A stretch of DNA of 64,000 bases. Source: Eutrigla gurnardus (taxonomy: Eukaryota; Chordata; Actinopteri; Perciformes; Triglidae). The stretch covers positions 11,568,835 through 11,632,834 of the forward strand of contig OY741284.1 in NCBI GenBank assembly GCA_963514095.1, written 5' to 3'. The notes under the pieces are model-generated. The model was not told the DNA's origin and searched no databases. It saw only the letters and a program-made list of their open reading frames with translations. Positions 39,066 to 51,100 of this stretch are shown here, one piece after another (the stretch's first letter is position 1; each line of letters opens with the position of its first letter). Made by a program: the position numbers and the translations under genes.

Positions 39066-40372
39066 GTTTAATCTTGGAGATGAAACCAGTGATGCCTTGT
39101 CATGTTATTTAAAATCTAAAATGTGGAAAATCACGAAGGCTGTCAGATAAACAACGTGGGGTTAAAAGTACAATATCTCCCTCTGAAATACAGACGGGTC
39201 GGAGCGTAAACCGGCAGAATATTAGGTACTTCGTTCCTCTCCACCACTGCAGACATCTGGCTGATCACCCCTGTGACAACAGTGAGGCAGATGGACATCA
39301 TGTCTCATAACGGTGGTCTGAATCTCCCTTTCACTTTCTTGCCAAACCAGCCTCTGTTTGATTACTCTGGCCAGTGAATGGAAGGACAGACGGAAGAAAG
39401 GATCCAGAGAAGGAAGAACGGATGGAGGGCAGGTCGTGGGAACAGACACTTGTGCCCAGGGGACGCACAAACACACAGACTCACATACACACAATGTGCT
39501 CTGCAATCCGGCCTGCACATGGAATATCTATTCTATTTATGACCGTTCTATATTTGCAGTTCCCGACCCCCCTTTTGTATGTGCGCGAGCGTGTGTGAGA
39601 CTTAAAGCTCAGTCGGTCTCTGGGAATCTCTGGACAGACAAACACACTTAAATGCTGCTATCTCGTGTGGGAAAAGCAGCGATCCGCTGGTCAGTCAAAT
39701 GGAAATCCCCCCCCCCGTGACACGGAGCTACTTTATTCAGCTGTGAGATTCAGGATTTAGACAATTCAGACCTTAAATCAAAATGTGACACATTCATACA
39801 CTTCATACATAATATGAAGCTTTTTTCTTGGGATCCACACTCAAACAGAGGCCACAAATAAACATGAAATTGTAACTTTTCTGGTATTTTTTTGGCGCAT
39901 TCCCATTTACATAATGTACCAGACTATTTTCCTCAAACGGAATATGCAATTAAAATAAAAAGAGATAAAATGAAATGCAATGTGAAAGTAAACAATCAAA
40001 CAACAGCATAGAAGGAGTGTTTATTATGTTTTATCTTCTGATATATTTTGTCTGCACACTGCTCATAAGGAAGCAAGTATTTATATATTAGCCCTATATA
40101 GAGAAGATGTACCTTTATGAGGCTACAGATGCGACTTTAACGAGAGTAACACATGTTCACTAAATTGCCCACTTAAACAATTACCCATATGAGGAATATA
40201 ATGTCTCGTAGAGCCATGATGGACCCATGAATGCTCCATGCGGGACATCTATCACCCATTCACTACCCTTAACCTTCAGGTCCGTCTCTATGGATGCACG
40301 GCAACTGAAAACTTGCATCCCCTATATACATTTTAGATCTGTTTCCCACCAATAATATAGTCCCCTTACTGT

Positions 40373-40373
<1 letters not shown>

Positions 40374-40447
<74 letters not shown>
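40374..40447. repeat. (CA)n tract
   Basis: 37 perfect units. Confidence 0.95.
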
Positions 40448-40450
<3 letters not shown>

Positions 40451-40850
40451 TAAGCAACTCACTTACTACAAAGTCTATTTAAAATGGGTAAAATTGACTT
40501 CCTGTTTTTCCTCAGCATAAAAATAATGACTCCACTTTTCCTCCGATCTGTCATCTATTAACAAACAGCATGTGTACTGTAAAAGGAAAAGAAAGAGCGC
40601 AGGTGCAAGTGCATTACAATGTTGAATTTTAACAAGTTGCCTTTCGGCTGTATCCCGTCATCCTTCCTGCCTGTGAGCCAATCATCAGCGAATCCTGTCC
40701 TATTCCCACCAATCAGAGTCAAGTACTCGATCTCTGTTGAATGGCTATTGGCAGTATTGACCTGGCGATGTAATAGTCATCAGCCTCATCATTGACTAAC
40801 ATGCATCCTCATGACAGATAGACACCACCCTGACGCATAGACACACCTTG

Positions 40851-40852
<2 letters not shown>

Positions 40853-40923
<71 letters not shown>
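40853..40923. repeat. (CA)n tract
   Basis: About 35 perfect units. Confidence 0.95.
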
Positions 40924-40926
<3 letters not shown>

Positions 40927-41850
40927 CGAATAAGTACACGTTCTTGCAAAAGCCAGACATGTCAGTCTGACCTGGAAGAGCAAAATCCACATAAAAAACA
41001 TTTGAAGATGTTTTCATTCAGTGCTGGTTAAAACTGAGTGATGGTCATTGTTTTTCTCAAGGACACGCTGACATGGCTGTTGATGGATGCACATCAGCTG
41101 TTATAAATCTAAATGCTGGAACAGCTATCACAGTTCACAGGAGATAATAGGAGTGCCCATTCTACAGGCAATATAAAGCTAAATAGCGGCCATTTCGCGA
41201 TAAAAGAGGAATCCATGTATGTGTTAATCAGCGGTTGTCTAATTGACTGACCTGCTATAAAATGCATGCAGAAACAAGGTGCTACTTGAGGTGGCTATGC
41301 CCCCCTAAAGTACCCTTGCAATGCGACACGCTGCACTCAATATGTGATTCAATGTCGAGTGATCCAATAGATATTGTGCGATATGGGTATAACTGATATG
41401 AATTTCAATAATATACAGTCCTGAAAGTCCTATTCCTGTGTCAGCCACGGTTCTGTCCTTGAGTATTCATTTCAGGAAGGATACGTCTAATGTTGGCACC
41501 CTAGAGCAGGATAAACTGTCGCTGAAATACTGCACCTGAATCAACCCAGAAACAAGAAGAATATATTTCTTTACAAAGCAGTATAAAGACACGGGGACAA
41601 CAGCATTGCTGAAGGTAAAATTAAATGTTTAAACCAGAAAATTCCCAAATAAAAACAGTGCACATGGAGGAAATGTGGCCAAGACAACTGCGACATTGTA
41701 AACATTATACTGTGCTCAGATTGACTATAGTACTATATGAAGCTCTCCAAAGAAGATGCCTCCTTTGCACGTGTGTCCATTCCTCCATCACCCATTGACA
41801 AATGCCTGGAAAACCAACTGCAGTAATACAAAGCAACTGCAAATAAAAAC

Positions 41851-41918
41851 ATGGTGTATTTGTTCCCATTTAAAGTTTTGTAACATGATGTATTTGTACC
41901 TATTTAAAGTTTTGTAAC
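41851..41918 (+). repeat. 34-bp tandem duplication
   Basis: Two adjacent copies of a 34-bp unit beginning ATGGTGTATTTGTTCCC and ATGATGTATTTGTACCT, differing at three positions and followed by the start of a third (ATGGTGTT). It lies about 1 kb before the dcp1b start. Confidence 0.85.
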
Positions 41919-42599
41919 ATGGTGTTAACTGCTCTTTAATAGGCTTCCGCCTTCAACTGAGACACAACCCCCTTTAAATACACATGTATTCTTGTCTAGG
42001 CTTTCAGATCAACTCCGACCCATGCAGTAAATGGCAAGAGGGGTGGCTGCGTGATATCCATCCCTTTGATGCCCCCTAGTGTATTTTATGGGGAATGTAA
42101 CTGCTTGGGGGATTTCAGTCAGCATCAGTTTATATTACCCAGCAATTTAGAAAGAGAACTGAAAGACAAAAGATAAATACGTGCTGATAGGTGTATGGGG
42201 AGAAGCGACATGGGCATACAGTTATAACAGAATCAAAAAGGATATCTATGTCTAAGAGAGCCAGCAACTTTGTGTGCGTCAGCGTCTACCACACACAAAA
42301 GGTTAAAAAATACCAGAAAAAGATACAGAGGATTGTCACCCATACACCTCAGTTAATACAAAAATAAAGCTGAAATAAAAACACATTCCACGTCTATCCC
42401 ATTCGTAATGAAATTAACCTGCCTATACGTTGATTGGATGTAAAGCATTTAATTAACATTAAATTAAAGCTATATGATAGGTCTCTTACAGTGCGTGGTC
42501 ATATTTATCCTGCCACTGGCATGAACATATTCATTGTTTGAATAAATGAATACTGAAAGTTGCAGTTGACTATTCTCATCGACTTTTCCAAATTGATTG

Positions 42600-42878
42600 A
42601 TAAGGCTGAATCTCCATGCCGCCAGCGCAACTAATCATGTCTGGTTGTTTACACTCGCTGGCTAAACATGGCCGTTGACCAACTCACTCATGGCAGTTAG
42701 CACTCAATAACTGTTGCTTTTTTACATTTAAAAGTCTTAAGTTGTAAAACGAACTGTTGCGCAGTCACCAATCCAATTGTCTGCTCTTACCTTGCCGTTG
42801 GTTTGGTATTTATCGCGTCGTCCAGCGACTCGTTAGCCGCCGCAGCTAGGTAGCGAGCTAACTTCTCCATAGGGAACA
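42600..42878 (+). promoter_or_regulatory. dcp1b: dcp1b 5' UTR and presumed promoter
   Basis: The sequence before the dcp1b ATG has no TATA box. It contains AAACATGGCCG (42,664-42,674), which resembles a YY1-type element common in housekeeping promoters, and a small CpG-containing stretch (GTCGTCCAGCGACTCG, GCCGCCGCAGC) at 42,816-42,848. The transcription start is not determinable from the sequence. The placement is inferred from the coding start. Confidence 0.4.
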
Positions 42879-43037
42879 ATGACAGCGACTTCTGCAGGTA
42901 GCGGCAGCTGCCTCACCGCCAAAGGACTGGACATAAGCCTGGCTGCTCTGCAGCGACAAGACCCATACATCAATGACATTGTGGACGTGGCCAGTCAAGT
43001 TGCCCTGTATACTTATAACAACAGGGCAAATGAGTGG
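42879..43037 (+). CDS. dcp1b: dcp1b coding exon 1
   Basis: This exon encodes residues 1-53, from MTATSAGSGS through DISLAALQRQDPYI and DVASQVALYTY to NRANEW, and ends in phase 0 at a GTAAG donor. The block from DISLAALQR onward matches the start of the DCP1B EVH1 domain closely. The ATG is the first in frame and precedes a short variable Ala/Ser/Gly-rich head, as in the mammalian protein. Confidence 0.96.
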
Positions 43038-44625
43038 GTAAGCCTGAACTTTGGTTAATATGCTAACTTAGCTTAGCCCTGACAGGCGCGCTTTGCCACA
43101 GATTTACCCCAGCAATCTAAATAGCATAAAGTTACCCCCAGCTGTTGCTGTTTCGGGTTTGAAAAGCTATTTTTCCACAAACACTTTTTAATCCTCTAGT
43201 GTTTAATCCTTGGGATATTGAAGAACTAGATTAGCATTTCAAAAACATTGTTCTCATCAAGTGTTTCTCAGAAGACTGTCATATTAAATGCAGCTGCGTG
43301 GTCTTCTAATTAATTATTTTTCGAGGCTTTGTTCTTAGAAAAAAAGTTTTTGCCTGCCAGTTATGTCACTTTGCTAATTTATTTTTGTTTGTTTTTTTTA
43401 AGGAAAAGACGGAGGTGGAGGGCACCCTTTTTATCTACACAAGGTAATGAAGTTGATCCAGGACATGGCATAGCTGGAGTGCCTCTTGTTTCAGATTGTG
43501 ACTCACTTTTTGAATGAATTCCTCATCTGTATTTATGTGCTGTATCCTCTTTGTTTTTAGACTGGCATCTCCCAGGCATGGTTTCACCATTATGAACCGA
43601 CTCAGTATGGAGAACTTGACAGAGCCGATCACCAAAGACCTGGACTTCCAGCTCCAGCACCCCTTCCTGCTTTACCGCAATGCTCGATGTAAGGAGAAAT
43701 ACGCACAGAAACACACTTCTGATGTCTGTCTGTTAATTATTGATAACTTCTGTTGTTTGACTGTGTGTGCTGACATTTTTATTTTTATTATAGTCACTTT
43801 CAAGTTAGCTCACTGTGTTCACCAACATCTGGGAACATTCTAGAAATGGATTTGAGAAATTTGCATAAGAAAATGTTTTTTTAAATGTAAAAAAAAACAT
43901 TGTTTGTACAGGGTCAGGAACACTAGAGAAAGAGAGACAGTCACAGACTCTGCAGACATAGATGACTTAATACCAGAAATAGCTACATAGACTAAATAGT
44001 TTGAATAGACTGGTGTGTCACAAGCAGCCAGACACAGAACTCTTGAAAGTGGAGACAAAGACAAACAGGAAACGGGAGAAAATAAAAGCTAGATGGAGAG
44101 ATAGTCAAACCACAAATTACATGGATAAATAGAGGACATCTGGGAACAAAATTAAAATTAGACCTAAAAGGGATGGAATTGTGCTTCTTGCTATTTTGTG
44201 GGGCTGATTTGAAGACAACTGCGTCTTTTATTGTTTTTGCATTGCTTATGTTAGTTTTACACACTAGCATGTGTGTATTTTACCTGAGTCCATGTCTTTG
44301 CAACTCTGAAGACCTGATAGCAACGTGACAACGCCTCACTTAAATTGGCAGGTGTATCTATAGCCACGGAGAGGAAGTGTGTAGCCTGCTGTTCATTTGA
44401 GTGAGAACCGTTAGTTCCATAAAAGGAGCAGAGGTATTGTGGTGACGCCGTTTCTATCAGACTGTCTCCAACCGAGACCTACATCTGGCTTCGACACACA
44501 GACACACATGTTGAAGACTGTGCCTTGGGACAAGAGCCTGACAGCACCACAAAGTCAGCCAGCAGAGATTAGATACTCCACAACAGTCACTGATAATGTA
44601 AACACACACTCACTCAGGAATCGCT

Positions 44626-44673
<48 letters not shown>

Positions 44674-47600
44674 GACCTCCCTCCCTCCCCCTCTGTCATG
44701 GTCTCACACTCCATCAGGATCAGTGAGAGGCAGGTGGAATGCTGTGTTTGGATAGCAGTGGATTCCTTACACCTGCTTTGATCCCCTTGCTGTGGTACTT
44801 CATTAGTCTTCCTGGCATGTATACAACAGAACTGTTATCAAACAATCTGAAGGCTCGGTGAAATAATGGTTGTGGCATAAACTTTTCTCTGTGACCTCTT
44901 CAATACCTTGTCTCCCAGGCTATTGCACTCAGGACACATTAAAGATAACACTGGCCTCAAGATGTGGTCAGAGCATCGTTAATGGGGAATACAATTCAAG
45001 TGAAAAGTCTACTCACATTTCTTGGGAAGGAAAGGAACGCATAAAACCAGTAATCACAACTCAGTTGAATACTATTTCCTCTGATAAAAAGGGAATATGG
45101 GCAGTAGTTATGTGTGTTAAAGAGTGGGTGAGTACATAGCAAACCTAATGGTCAGCGGCTCCGACTGATTACAATGATGGGAGACGGATAATAAAGCACC
45201 CAAATAAGGAGAGAGTATGGTTGTAATCAAACTGATTTGTATCACCATAGCTGCTGTGATTTACCAGGATTGTTGGAACCTTAATCGTTTTTTTTTTCAC
45301 GTGCAGATATGTGACAAGGTTGAGCCAGATTTCCACTCAGGAAAGATGTTTTTTTTTTTTCAATGGCGAACATCTGATCTGAAAGACTATTTAGGCCTCA
45401 GGCTGTTGCTAATGCTGCCAGTCCCACTGTGTCATGACCTTTGCAAGGAAGGACCGTGGAATCTTATCATTAGATAAACATGTAGCTCTCAGTGCTGCTG
45501 TTACTTCCTGGAATGGCAGTTGGCACAAAGTGCCACCCCATGTTAAAAATAAACGGTGGAGAATGAAGATATACTACAGAACAGGGCAGGATTCAGGGAA
45601 GGGTACTTTAGCCTGAGCAAGTCACAAATCTTCTGGCAAATATCCTAGTACAGAGATACGTCTTCATTCGCCCCGTTATATGAATGCATATAGATCTAAT
45701 TGATCCCCTAAACTTGGCTGTGTTGGTGTGTAGATTTTTGGCTGTGGCTTGGGAATCTGTCTGCACCACTAGATCCTTTGACTGGTAATTTGAATAAAAA
45801 AAAAATAATAGAAGGACATTGATAGTTATAAATATTGACCCTCTCATGCAGATTTTTGTTTAGCAGATGGGAGGTTAAGTCAATGAAGGGTAGTTTCATT
45901 AATCTATACTATTATCATAAAAAAAAATATTGTATTCTATACTGTTATAAGTTCTCCTAAAGAAGTAGAGCCCAAGGGTGCATTTATTGAAGAGCTGAAA
46001 CTCTTGAATAATTTGTTCAATAGTTCAGTAACTTTAAAACATTAAATTTGAACAAACAAGAGGTCACTATGGCCTTTTTATAAAAGTGTGATTTCCATTT
46101 CCACAATTTCCTGACATTTTGTTGACCAAATGATTCATTTTCTGATTGAGAAAATAACTGAAAATGTACTGTAGCCCACTAGCCACATATACTCAATGTG
46201 GCTAACATTAGCGCTCCACTTTACATGTCTATGTCGTTCTGTATAGCAGGTTTGTGAACAGTCTTACCTCCAGGTCGGACGTATGTATATCCCAGCTCTC
46301 TCTCAGACACCAGCAAGCCTTTGAATCGGACCTCAGGTTCCTCCTCCAGCCTCTCATGTTTAGGTTTCCTCTGAAACAGGCCTCTCAGCATGGCTCCACT
46401 GGTCCCTCAGGAGCCTCACAGTCTGGTAGTAATCGCCTCTTTGAGTCCCTCTAGAACTTGAAGTCGCTCAGATTATACCTCCGGTAATATATTATCTGTG
46501 AATAGGTTCAATGAAAGTGTTGCCAAAGGAGATGTGACATATCCTCTGATAAGAGTGTGTATATGTCTCTTTATCCAGGTCAGGTTTTGCACGTACAGCT
46601 CTCACAGCGGTCGTTCCAGTGGGCTTTAGTGACAAAAGAGCAATTTTAACAAGACTGGTAATGTCTTCTTAGATGAGTTTCGACAGCTTCAAATACCAAT
46701 ATTTACTCCACCGAAACAAAGGAAGTGATGCTACTTCTCATGCAACAATAATCCCAAGCATGGATGTGTAAGAGCACCTACCGCTTCCAAACTTCCAGCG
46801 AACTAAATGTAAGCTAAAAGAGTATCAACACTGTCTCTCATGACTGATGCACGGAGCTCTCCCAAAGCACAAAAGCACACCTAATCCATCGTGGACAACA
46901 CTGCTGCTTACTAATATGTCTGCATTTCTAGCTATCCTAAAGCTAAACATAACAAAAGTATTCTGTGATTAGCCCCAGTGGTGCAGTTTGGGTAACAGCC
47001 AAATTCAGTTACTGGTACTGTCAAAGCACATTTAAACCTCCTTGAAAAATGTGAAGTTGACAAATGAATCTCAAAGTCCTACTGAAATAAAAATGTCTTT
47101 TTATGTCTTCAAGTTCTACTGGAATCCCGTCCAAGAGTTAGCGTCGGTCCACAGCCGACATCGCACGTGCACCAGCGCTGACTGACTGGTCCGTTGTAGT
47201 CGCAGAGGGTTTGAAGGGACCACACAGCTTAAGCCCTGGATCACTTCAGTAGAGTTGCTGATGTTTTCCAATACTCCTTGTTCAAAGTGTAAACGGATGC
47301 AGATTTGACATTTCTCAGTTAGTGACCCCTTCTTGTAGCGGCCTCAGACATCGGTCATCCTCCTGTTGACGTTATCTGCCCATGTGACTGTTCAGTGGTG
47401 TTCGCTGTCCAGTGCAGTCGGTCAGGCTCTCTGCTTCTCTTGTTCAAAGCAGATGTCCCTCTGCCTTTCTTCCTCTCTCTCTCTCTTTCTCTCTCACTGT
47501 CTCCAGTGTGGACTGGGACTTTTTTCTCTCTCTCCAACTTTCACCCTGACTGTATAACCTTGTGACCGTGGCCACTTTGGTTCTCCTCCCACTCCGTCGC

Positions 47601-48131
47601 TCCCTCTCTGACTATCTCTCCCACTCTGAGGGCTTCTCTTGTTGAAGTGTAGACTTTTTGGCGGTTCAGTGCAGCCTAAAAATAATCTCCCCTATTGAAC
47701 ATTTTCTATCCCCTTCATTTTCTTCTGTCTTTCTCTTTTATTGGGGAGAGGCAGGGCTGAATATAAAGAGACAGTCTTATATCTGAAGCGTCAAAGATTC
47801 TTGTACTTCTGTTCCCTCCCATCAATTCACTGCAGTTCAGCATGTTTTTTCATTGACTAAACTGTGTTTTCTGATGGGTAAAGAGCTCTAAGACCTAGAT
47901 GCTCCTTATTTGATGGGACTGATGATGATACTCCCCTCTCTAACACATCTCACCTTTTCCCATTCCACATCCACTGTGATCCCAACTGTCCAGCTCTCTG
48001 ATTTGTGTTTCTTTCTCTCAGTCAAACTGTCTCATCCCAAGTGGGCACTAAGTGGCTGTGGCTCCACCGGACACTCCCACTACAGTTACTTATTTGGTCC
48101 TGGGCTGATTTTCCCAGGCTCAACTGAACTA

Positions 48132-48164
<33 letters not shown>

Positions 48165-51100
48165 GTCTGTCTCTCTTTCGCTCTCTCTCTCTCTCTGTAT
48201 ATTTTTCTGTCTGTGTGTGAGGACTGTGGCATCCACCACATTCAGCAGACCCTACTTTGTTGGGATTGACCTTATCTTTTCTTGACATACACTTTAGAAA
48301 GTAAGAGTGTTGAGGTGTGAGATGCTATCATACTGTCTTAATAACGGTTGGATATCCAACCGCAATACTTTTTTGCTACCTTTAGAAATGTGTTTGCTGA
48401 ACAGTTTAAGATTTAAATCATGTTTTGTCAGTTGTAGACTGTATTTTATTCAGGCAAAATTCTTGTTCTGCTGCTTGTGTTAAGAAAGGTTTTAGCATTT
48501 GTGAATTTTGACTTCAATTCGTTGGATAATAAAAGGGAAACGCATATAAATTCCTCATATAAAGTAGGACATCCAGAAGAAGTATTGTTTTGGTTCAAAT
48601 TTCAGGTCCCTCAGTACGTATCCTTGACGACACCTTGAGACGTATTTGAGTGGATTAATGACAGAAGTGGGACTGTGCGATCTGTATGTTGATTTGGACC
48701 TTCACTGTTTTTATTTCTTGGGGGTAAATATTGTTGCTGGGTAAAACGATGAGTCTCCTCACTGACGGGAATTGGATAATGACACGACAACGCTACTTTT
48801 TTTCATTATGCTTTCAGGAGCCAGTGCAAACGAGAACCGTATGAGTCACTGTGTAATGTAATGCAACCTACTTGCTCACTGCTGTATAATCCTGTGGCAA
48901 ATGGGTTTTAGTGATGCTGTTTTCCTCCCATGTTGACCATGTTTATGTAGTTCAGGAGACTCCAGGGGCCCCTGTTTCATTGTATAATGGCACTGTTGGC
49001 TTCTGTTCCCATTGGGAAATGACTCATTTAAACCCTGGCTTTCGACCCAGCCGGGCTAATATTAAACCATTTACATGTCTGTCGGGCCCGCGCTGATGTT
49101 ATAGCATCATAAATGTACGACAGCATGTCTGCATTCATTTGATTGTGAAGGTATGGCAGGTCTGAAAACTAATTTTGTTTGTCTGCTGACCTTACTGGCT
49201 GGTGTATCTCCAAATTTAGCAGGCCGTTTCCTTATTTCGCTGCTTAACCTGATTTTTTTTTAGCATCGGCAGGCATTACTCCACGCCAGGACCTTTTGTT
49301 GCACTTTTGTTTATGTTTGGTCATGTTCACAAATTCACTTCTCTTCTCTCTTTGCTCCTCTTTGTCCCTCTCGTCCGACACCTCCAGTGGTAATCCATGG
49401 CATTTGGTTCTATGATAAGGAGGACTGTCAACGCATTGCTCAGAGGATGAAGATGTAAGTGCTCATATGACCGCAAAGTAATATGTATACACTACTAAAG
49501 AAAACAAACATGCAGACCAATGCATTCATTCTTTTACTTTGGCTTAAAACATTAGGTGTAAAGGTTGAATGCCTGTCTTATCCTGACAAAAGTAGTCCAT
49601 TTAACTGCGTGACCTGTATGGATCTGTATGTATTCTCACAAGAACGTGTTTGTGTGTAGTCTGACCCAGCAGGAGCAGGTCCTGGCTCAGTCTCAGGGTG
49701 GATGGTTATCCCCAGGAGGAAGAGGAGGAGTGGTTGGTGGAGTACTCGGAGTTGGTGGAGTACTTGGGGGAGGAGGAGGAGGAGGAGGAGGAGGAGGAGG
49801 AGGTGGAGGAGGTGAAGCAAAGGGAGTGGACATCATCCAGATGTTGACCAAAGCACGCACAGAGTATGACAAGGTAGAAAAACACACTCCTGTCAGTCTC
49901 TCTGACCTTGTATCTCTCTGTCTACTTACTGCACATTATCTCTTTTATCCACTTTCCACATGTCTCTGTACATGAAGTCCTCGACAGAGCCAAAGGAGAT
50001 TGGTGGCAGCAGTGTTCTTCATGGAAACCCCAACCTGATCAAACCAATACCCGTTAAACCGAGCACACAGGTAAAACACCTCAACTGCTTCTTATTTAAG
50101 TTCCAGGATTGCATTCATTACCGCTCTCCTTCCTTTTCTTACCCGTCTCCCCGTTTGTCTCATCCAGGACGGTGAAAGTGCTGAACCCAAGCCTCTCTCT
50201 CTGGCCACTCTTTTTGGCACTCAACATAAACCTGATCCGGTTGTGGCGGCCCCTGAGACGGGACAAGCCACTCGCCCACCTGTTGCCCGTTCACTGAAAT
50301 ACGACGATACAGTGAACTCGGGCGTGAGAGGTGTGACCCCGAAGGGAGGGAACGTCGCCATGGTCGCATGTTCAGGTGAAGGACTCAGGCCTGTGGGTGG
50401 AGGACAAACAGTCGGAGAACATGGTGGAAATGTTGTGGGCTTGTTGCCGAGTCCCGCTACCGCCCATCATCATCATCAGCAGCAGCAGAACCAGAACCAG
50501 CACCAGCACCAGCACTGCCCAGCCATCCAGAAACTTATGCAAGGACAGAGAGGAGTCGGCGTGGTCGGAGGGGTGCTCCAGACCGTGTCCGAGTCCCCCG
50601 AGAACCGGCTGTGTGACAACGGGGTGCCGCTGGAGCACCACCACCACCATCACCATCTGTACCATCATCATCAACAGCACCATCTTCATCATATGCAACA
50701 GCTTCAAGCTGACCCAATCAAGAGACTATTCCAAGCTCAGCCCCCCCCTCCCTCCTCCAACCCCGCTCCTCTGCAGCTGAACCCCCATCTCTCCTCTCAG
50801 CCCTTAATGGTGGACGCTGCGTCGTGTTCCCACGTTCAAGCGCAACAAAGCCAGCAGATGTTTTTCAGCCTACCTGCACCTCAACCAGAGGCACAGCACA
50901 AAAGTCAGTCAGTTTCGACTATACAGGGAACAGGTGGGACATCTTTGATCTTTGACCATGTACTGGATATGTGTACCATGTATACTTTTCTGGCAAATGC
51001 AAGACTAAAGTATTATATGCATACTACAGGAAGTGAATATTATTAGAAATGTATAAAATAATAAATAACGGCTCAAAGAAACAAATGTTTAATGGTATTT

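Larger units (their letters stand above)
35733..42599. other. interval between cacna1c exon 1b and the dcp1b promoter
   Basis: This is upstream sequence of exon 1b and intron for cacna1c transcripts starting at exon 1a. The first 1.4 kb is purine/pyrimidine and GT repeat-rich. Two long CA tracts lie at 40,374-40,447 and 40,853-40,923. A 34-bp tandem duplication is at 41,851-41,918 and a hAT-type terminal fragment near 39,051-39,065. No exon was recognised. Confidence 0.7.
43689..49387 (+). other. dcp1b: dcp1b intron 3 (host of antisense cacna1c exon 1a)
   Basis: 5.7 kb between the GTAAGG donor and CTCCAG acceptor. It holds a CA tract (44,627-44,668), cacna1c exon 1a on the opposite strand (46,268-46,391), pyrimidine-rich DNA at 47,450-47,680 and a CTGT/CT repeat patch at 48,128-48,215. 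Open frames near 43,514-43,843, 44,870-45,139 and 45,217-45,477 are unsupported. The first is just exon 3 read through its donor. Confidence 0.85.

Noticed and set aside
49578..49820. Minus-strand frames with poly-Leu or poly-Pro opposite dcp1b exon 5
   Set aside because: They are shadows of the GGA repeat in the real plus-strand exon.
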